This document shows positions 53,210 through 57,740 of a stretch of DNA of 57,740 bases, one piece after another. This DNA is from Candidatus Poribacteria bacterium (GTDB taxonomy: Bacteria > Poribacteria > WGA-4E > WGA-3G): contig JAJECK010000117.1 in assembly GCA_022822085.1 (NCBI GenBank), positions 1 through 57,740 on the forward strand. Direction: 5' to 3'. Under the pieces are notes generated by a model. That model was not told the origin of the DNA, ran no database searches, and was given only the letters and a program-made list of their open reading frames with translations. The position numbers and the translations under genes were made by a program. Position 1 is the first letter of the stretch. Each line of letters starts with the position of its first letter.

Positions 53210-53422
53210 TACCCAAAATTTTGCAGTTAAAGGCACTCCGAGTGAAGATGTAATTATGCCTATTGAATAACTTTTTCCTCTGTAAGATGATAATTGAATA
53301 TCAGTTATCAGATAATAAATTATTAGTCCCAAAACCGTGAATAGTAAGATCAGTATAAAAACCAATGCTCCATACATATTCCATAAGATCTTTTTTTGGT
53401 GTTTGGAAAGTTCTTTTTTCAT
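53135..53422 (-). CDS. Small two-helix membrane protein of unknown function
   Basis: About 95 residues from the ATG at 53422 (MKKELSKHQKK); a GTG at 53461 would add 13. It has one strong membrane helix (MYGALVFILILLFTVLGLIIYYL) and a second weaker hydrophobic segment (SIGIITSSLGVPLTAKFWVLPAIQ), with a very basic C-terminus (KKSKGHRKRNKSA). No known family. Its 3' end faces a possible small plus-strand gene. Confidence 0.55.
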   Translation of the reverse strand: MKKELSKHQKKILWNMYGALVFILILLFTVLGLIIYYLITDIQLSSYRGKSYSIGIITSSLGVPLTAKFWVLPAIQKYIEVFKKSKGHRKRNKSA

Positions 53423-53465
53423 TTTGACCTGTTCATTTGTAGAGCGTATCTCATAAATCACTTGT

Positions 53466-53680
53466 CCGGGCGGGGTCTCCCCGCCCGTTTAGAAGGATTC
53501 TTTCTATATAGGGACGAGGTAACCTTGCCCGGACGATGCAGGTGTCCTCCGTCGCTGGCGAGGTTTCCTAACCTCGCCACATTACCGAAATATTTTCTTA
53601 ATCTTCATTTAGTTTGTGTCCTAAAGAACTAAAACCATAGCAACCGTAAATGAGACAATATTTTATAAAAATGGTATAAC
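53466..53680. repeat. GC-rich hairpin and partial copy of the 5748-5932 element
   Basis: A perfect hairpin GGGCGGGG / CCCCGCCC (53468-53486) is followed by a long segment (53556-53677) almost identical to 5809-5930: the GGCGAGGTT palindrome, cattaccgaaatattttctt and the right terminal repeat aaaatggta. The left end of the element is missing here. Confidence 0.75.
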
Positions 53681-53748
53681 TTATTGGACAATATTATTTC
53701 ACATAAGTCCAATATTCAGTGAGTTTTCCTCATTGACAGATATGCTCT

Positions 53749-53822
53749 TTAGTCCCGTTGGGACGATATGTTTATAGAAAAACGGCGAACACACCCTCTT
53801 TAGTCCCGTCCGGACGATATGG
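53749..53822. repeat. Two tagtcccgt...ggacgatat repeats
   Basis: Two copies of ctctttagtcccgt followed by tgggacgatatg or ccggacgatatg, about 44 bases apart, from the family at 28575-28660 and 43102-43131. The rest of 53681-53952 shows nothing recognisable. Confidence 0.75.
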
Positions 53823-53952
53823 GTGTATTGTAAACCTAATATATGTGAAAACTTTGAAAACAAAAAGTTAGCTGGCACAAGTCGTTAATTTTATATAAGC
53901 CTTAGAACTGACGAAGCAAATTGACACTTGAATATACAGAATTGTGGCAGCA

Positions 53953-54591
53953 TCAAAAACGACTTATGAGTGTTCTGATGAGTTGTCCTGTTTTCACATT
54001 CCATAAATGTGCTTCCTCGTGCCCGCCACTTGCAATAGTATTTCCATCCGGACTGAACGCCACAACTCTTCCGACGTTCCCGCACCTTGTGATTGTTCGA
54101 ATGTGTTCTCCCGTGCTTGCATTCCACAGAGCGATAGCAGAAGAATTTGCACCTGCAATAGGACTGCCATCCGGACTAAACGCAACGCTATGGATACCAG
54201 GCGCATCCTCTATGATTGTTCGGATTTGTTGTCCGGTGTTCACATCCCATAGACTAATACTATGAAGACTGGCACTTGCGATAGTCCTGCTATCAGGACT
54301 AAACGTCACATTTGTGGCACCAAATCCAAGTTCATCTTCATCATGGACAAGTGTTCTAAGTTGTTGTCCGGTGTTTGCATCCCATAGACGAAGAGTGTAC
54401 TGACCATGAAGCTCAGTGCCATAAAGTGCAAGCGTATTTCCGTTTGGACTAAACGCTACACCCGTAACCGTACCCCCACCTATGTGTCCAGTTAGTGTTT
54501 GCAGGTGTTTACCCGTGTGGGCATCTAATAGATGAATGGTATGGTCTTTATTCCCAATTGCGAGTGTCTTTCCATCCGGGCTAAACGTCAC
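53953..54591 (-). pseudogene. Downstream part of WD40 protein interrupted by in-frame stop
   Basis: 212 residues of WD40 blades (MTFSPDGKTLAIGNKDHTIHLLD, VAFSPNGNTLAL, VAFSPDGSPIAGANSSAIALWN) with no signal peptide. It is in the same frame as the fragment at 54622-54993; only one TGA codon and 10 codons lie between them (KIGRQVINWSV would read through). The intact product would be about 346 residues, like the other WD40 proteins here. Confidence 0.75.
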
Positions 54592-54621
54592 GCTCCAGTT
54601 TATGACCTGCCGTCCGATCTT

Positions 54622-54993
54622 TCAGATTTGTCGTCCTGTGTTGACATCCCACAAACGAATGGATTTGTCCTGCCCACTGCTTGCGAGTGTCTTACTATCA
54701 GGACTGAACGCTATGTTCCATATTTGTCCCTTATGTCCCGTGAGTAGTTCAGGTTTATAAATCTGTGTCCCGTAGAGCAAAACACCGATTCTACTTGCTA
54801 CTGCAATGTGTGTGCCATCTGGCGAATATTTTATATCTGTGATTCCGAGTTTTCCTCCCACAATGTGCTTTTTCATATTTTCAGGTAAATTCCCCGACTG
54901 TGGATCGTTCCTCGTGTCTTGGGTGGTGCTACTTGATGGAAATATTAATGCTATAAGCAGTACCATCAATATTGAAAACGATCTATTTTTCAT
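54622..54993 (-). CDS. N-terminal part of WD40 protein ending at an in-frame TGA
   Basis: 123 residues: signal peptide (MKNRSFSILMVLLIALIF), then the first WD40 blades (IKYSPDGTHIAVASRIGVLLYG, IAFSPDSKTLASSGQDKSIRLWD) and a stop after NTGRQI, where homologous proteins continue with LRTL and the next blade. The reading frame stays open beyond the TGA to the fragment at 53953-54591. A nonsense mutation is the simplest explanation; sequencing error or readthrough are possible. Confidence 0.72.
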   Translation of the reverse strand: MKNRSFSILMVLLIALIFPSSSTTQDTRNDPQSGNLPENMKKHIVGGKLGITDIKYSPDGTHIAVASRIGVLLYGTQIYKPELLTGHKGQIWNIAFSPDSKTLASSGQDKSIRLWDVNTGRQI

Positions 54994-55131
54994 CGGTTAG
55001 ATCTCCTATGTTTGTTTACGAACCTCAGATTTTTGTAAATTTAGTGGGATACTATTGACTTTTTTATCTCTCTATCAAAGCAGAAGATGGTGAACGAAAA
55101 AGTAAAAAACGATACAATTTCATTTTACTCT

Positions 55132-56274
55132 CTATTTTGTTAAACCGAGAAATTCGTAAGGATCTATTCCTCCATCGGGATATTCATATACTTTCGTGCC
55201 ATTTGGGTACACGTATACTTTTGTACCTGATTCATCAATTTCATCAGGTGTTATGTCTGTGCGTTCAAGCATACGGTCAATAAGGTATAAAGATTCCCAC
55301 TTTTTACTGGTATCTGGGTCACCCATTATTTGAGAGGGATACCGGCGACCTGCGAATTCGGGGTCATTATCTTCAACGGTAGTCCATGTCACATAAATTA
55401 CACCATGAATAGTTGGATAAACGAGACCATTACTATCAAACATAGCACCTGTCGTCTGTGTTCCCTGTTTCCATAACTTAATACGGACTCGAGCTAACAA
55501 TTCATGCTCTGGTGTGACTTCATCCCATTCTAAAACCTGTTCCCTGAAAGGAAAATCAGCAGGCACATTAGGATATTGTCCAAATCCAAAGGGAGATAAG
55601 TTGAATTCAGTCAATACTGTTTTTGCTTCTTTAATATAGGATTCTGCACTCTCAGTATTATAGTATTTTCTGACTAATAATTCCAGTGTACGTATTGCTT
55701 CTTCGTCATCTTCAAGGTGTTGTCGTTGTATTCGCGCTTTATTGACGAGAACTTGTGGCGTGCGTTTGCTTTGCGGGTTCTGTTGTACAAAAGTATTATA
55801 CACTTCTACAGCTTGTTTATATTTTTCCACATTCTCATAACTTTTTGCCAACAACAATTGTGCATTGTGCGCCAATTCCAATTGAAGAAATTGGTTAACG
55901 ATAATTTCAAATCGAGTTTGTGCTTGGTCAAAATCCCTTTGACGATATGCTTGTAATCCAAGACGATAGTGTGCCACTGCAGCTTCATCACTTGTTGGTG
56001 CATCAGTAATGACCGCTTCATAAACTTGTATCCCGTGTTCGGGTTGATCAATATGTTTAATGTAGATTTCACCGATGGCAAGTTGTGCTGCACGCGCATC
56101 TGAAGTTCCAGGTTTTGTCTCAACAATGTTCTGATAAACTTCTATCGCACCACGATAATCCTTTACTTCAACTAATTTCTCCGCACTGTCCATTACATTC
56201 ACAGATAAGCAACCGATTTGTAAGACTGTTGTAAGAACAAAAGAGACAAAAAGACAGAAACTAACAAATTTCAT
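55132..56274 (-). CDS. TPR-repeat lipoprotein
   Basis: 380 residues: lipoprotein signal with lipobox LQIGC, then a row of TPR-like helical hairpins (YRGAIEVYQNIVETKPGTSDARAAQLAIGEIY, ALAHYRLG-like and KYKQAVEVYNTFVQQNPQSKRTPQVLVNKARI) to about residue 230, resembling BamD/YbgF-type tetratricopeptide proteins. The C-terminal 150 residues are different, beta-rich, and contain a repeated TKVYVYPNGTKVYEYPDGG motif. It may act in envelope assembly, but the added domain is unlike BamD. It lies between WD40 genes. Confidence 0.8.
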   Translation of the reverse strand: MKFVSFCLFVSFVLTTVLQIGCLSVNVMDSAEKLVEVKDYRGAIEVYQNIVETKPGTSDARAAQLAIGEIYIKHIDQPEHGIQVYEAVITDAPTSDEAAVAHYRLGLQAYRQRDFDQAQTRFEIIVNQFLQLELAHNAQLLLAKSYENVEKYKQAVEVYNTFVQQNPQSKRTPQVLVNKARIQRQHLEDDEEAIRTLELLVRKYYNTESAESYIKEAKTVLTEFNLSPFGFGQYPNVPADFPFREQVLEWDEVTPEHELLARVRIKLWKQGTQTTGAMFDSNGLVYPTIHGVIYVTWTTVEDNDPEFAGRRYPSQIMGDPDTSKKWESLYLIDRMLERTDITPDEIDESGTKVYVYPNGTKVYEYPDGGIDPYEFLGLTK

Positions 56275-56395
56275 GATTTTTCTCCAAGCGATTACGAAAT
56301 TAACGAGGTTTATTTTATTCTCGAACGGAGAGGCGGTTCCCTAACTAATACAAAATAGCATGCATGCCTTCTGTCCAACTACAGACCGAAGAAAA

Positions 56396-57523
56396 TCAAT
56401 TTCGGCGAGATGACCGAAATTGTTTGATGCGATGTCCAAATTTCGTAGAACGTCCGTTTTGGATACCTGTTATGAGTGTTCTTAGATGATGTCCCGTATT
56501 CACATCCCATAGATTGACTTCATTGTAACCACAAGATGCAAGCATACTACCATCCGGACTGAAAACAACTTTGAATCTGACTGCAGTAACATTATATCGA
56601 TCTCTGAATTTCCCTAATATCTGTCCTGTGTGTACATCCCACAAGATGATAACAAAACCATCATAACTTGCGATCTTCCTGCCATCTGGACTATACGCTA
56701 CGCTTCTGATATAACTAATATCCTCAGTTGTGAGTGTTCGTAGAAGTTGTCCCGTGTTCACATTCCACAGACGGAGAGTACCGTCCGAACTTGCACTTGC
56801 AATTATCTTTCCATCCGGACTAAACGCCACACTATTGACAGCATGAGTATGTCCAGATAGTGTGTGTAGGAGGTTACCTGTATCAGCCTCCCACAGACAG
56901 AGAGTTTTATCATCACTCCCTGCAGCTATTACCTTGCCATCGGGACTAAACGCCATGTGATTGATAAATTTCTTATGTCCAGAGAATGTGCGTAAGAGTT
57001 TACCAGTATCCATATCCCACAGACGGAGGGTGCTGTCCTTCATTTCATTATGTCTACTAATAATTGTGTTGCCATCTGGACTATACGAAACGCCAGATAT
57101 CATTAGTTTCTTATCCTTCTTGCGTATTCGTCCATTAAGTGTTTGAAGGAGTTCTCTTGTATTCGCATCCAATAGACGAATTGTACCATTAGGACCAGCA
57201 CTTGCGATCACTTTTCCATCCGGACTAAACACTACATTCCAAGCTACACCTGTCCTACCTACTTTTATAGGTTTGTCAACTTTCTGTGTCCCATAGAGCA
57301 AAATACCAAAATCCCCTACCACCGCGAGACGTGTGCCAACAGGGGAAAACTCTATATCATAGACGTAGACTTTATCAGGTAGAATTTTCTCTGGTCGAAC
57401 TTTCGCGCCATCAGGAAAATCTCCTTGTTGTGGATCGTCCTGCAGATCTTGGGCGAGGCTGCTCGACGTAAAAATGAATGCTATAAATAGGACTGTTAAA
57501 ATTGGAATCAAACTATTTTTCAT
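56396..57523 (-). CDS. Secreted WD40-repeat protein
   Basis: 375 residues: signal peptide (about 1-25, MKNSLIPILTVLFIAFIFTSSSLA), a DDPQQGDFPDGAKV linker also found in the fragment at 54622-54993, and about seven WD40 blades (VVFSPDGKVIASAGPNGTIRLLD, MAFSPDGKVIAAGSDDKTLCLWE, VAFSPDGKIIASASSDGTLRLWN). The C-terminus ends in a basic, unrelated tail (FGHRIKQFRSSRRN). It is the most regular of the WD40 proteins here. Cell-surface or periplasmic scaffold is the likely role. Confidence 0.85.
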   Translation of the reverse strand: MKNSLIPILTVLFIAFIFTSSSLAQDLQDDPQQGDFPDGAKVRPEKILPDKVYVYDIEFSPVGTRLAVVGDFGILLYGTQKVDKPIKVGRTGVAWNVVFSPDGKVIASAGPNGTIRLLDANTRELLQTLNGRIRKKDKKLMISGVSYSPDGNTIISRHNEMKDSTLRLWDMDTGKLLRTFSGHKKFINHMAFSPDGKVIAAGSDDKTLCLWEADTGNLLHTLSGHTHAVNSVAFSPDGKIIASASSDGTLRLWNVNTGQLLRTLTTEDISYIRSVAYSPDGRKIASYDGFVIILWDVHTGQILGKFRDRYNVTAVRFKVVFSPDGSMLASCGYNEVNLWDVNTGHHLRTLITGIQNGRSTKFGHRIKQFRSSRRN

Positions 57524-57565
57524 CGGTTAGATCTCCTATGGTCCTGTACTCAACTCCACAAAATA

Positions 57566-57740
57566 TTAATATCCAGGTTTACTTATGAGTACTCGGATAA
57601 GTTCTTCTGTCTTTACATCCCATACATGTGCTTCATGCCAACCAATACCTACGATAGTGCTACCATCCGGACTAAATGCAACATCTGTGGATATATCAGG
57701 ATACTGTCCATTGTGGAGTATTCTGTGGTCCTGTCCCGAG
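57566..57740 (-). CDS. C-terminal end of a further WD40 protein (cut by window edge)
   Basis: The minus-strand frame entering from the window end reads SGQDHRILHNGQYPDISTD, then VAFSPDGSTIVGIGWHEAHV and WDVKTEELIRVLISKPGY, to a TAA at 57566-57568. It contains one clear WD40 blade and the end of another. It is 42 bases upstream of the WD40 gene at 56396-57523 and continues beyond the window. Too short to say more. Confidence 0.8.
   Translation of the reverse strand, partial: SGQDHRILHNGQYPDISTDVAFSPDGSTIVGIGWHEAHVWDVKTEELIRVLISKPGY

Overview
The window looks like a chromosomal segment of a Candidatus Poribacteria-type bacterium, a lineage known from sponge-associated and marine samples. This is inference. 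It rests on the mix of secreted and lipid-anchored beta-propeller, WD40, TPR and leucine-rich-repeat proteins, on the FlgD/T9SS-like C-terminal signature NYPNPFNPETWIPYQL in several secreted proteins, on a modest GC content, and on heavy seeding of the intergenic DNA with short palindromic repeats and MITE-like elements. There is no rRNA and no complete transposase. One odd tRNA-like RNA locus is present.

Layout. 1-2.1 kb: threonine synthase-like gene preceded by a small secreted protein gene. 2.5-15.4 kb: four paralogous secreted HAF-repeat propeller proteins on the minus strand, two of them split by frameshifts, with a multi-pass membrane protein between the first two. The gaps hold GGCGAGGTT/AACCTCGCC palindromes, a tandem array of these palindromes, MITEs and, at 11.9-12.0 kb, the tRNA-like RNA with its own promoter. 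15.6-24.6 kb: Ldh_2-type dehydrogenase, a lipoprotein, a DinG-type helicase, two tandem HtrA-like serine proteases (a MITE sits exactly at the stop codon of one) and an Rpn/PD-(D/E)XK nuclease-like gene.

24.8-31.0 kb is a coherent metal-homeostasis operon: a DtxR/MntR-type repressor whose promoter is overlapped by a palindromic operator, an MbfA-like ferritin/VIT1 fusion, a TroA-like binding lipoprotein, an ABC ATPase and two ABC-3 permeases. The last permease carries a short C-terminal winged-helix-like extension reminiscent of chlamydial YtgCR. Mobile repeats have inserted inside this operon between the ATPase and the first permease.

31.1-36.2 kb: Uma2-type nuclease, a small lipoprotein, a YyaL/DUF255 thioredoxin-fold protein with a DsbD-N-like tail, and a DegT-type aminotransferase. 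36.3-42.9 kb: three tandem internalin-like LRR lipoproteins, the first transcribed of which contains two LRR cassettes. 43.3-51.1 kb: a PQQ-propeller/SH3/PD40 lipoprotein, a frameshifted Rpn remnant, iron-containing alcohol dehydrogenase, an apparently orphan Dam-type methylase and ComEC. 51.0-57.7 kb: WD40 secreted proteins (one with an in-frame stop, one cut by the window end), a TPR lipoprotein and small membrane proteins.

The most interesting items are the tRNA-like RNA at 11913-12012, the metal operon with its permease-wHTH fusion, and the evidence that MITE-like sequence has shaped gene ends and even coding sequence in this locus.
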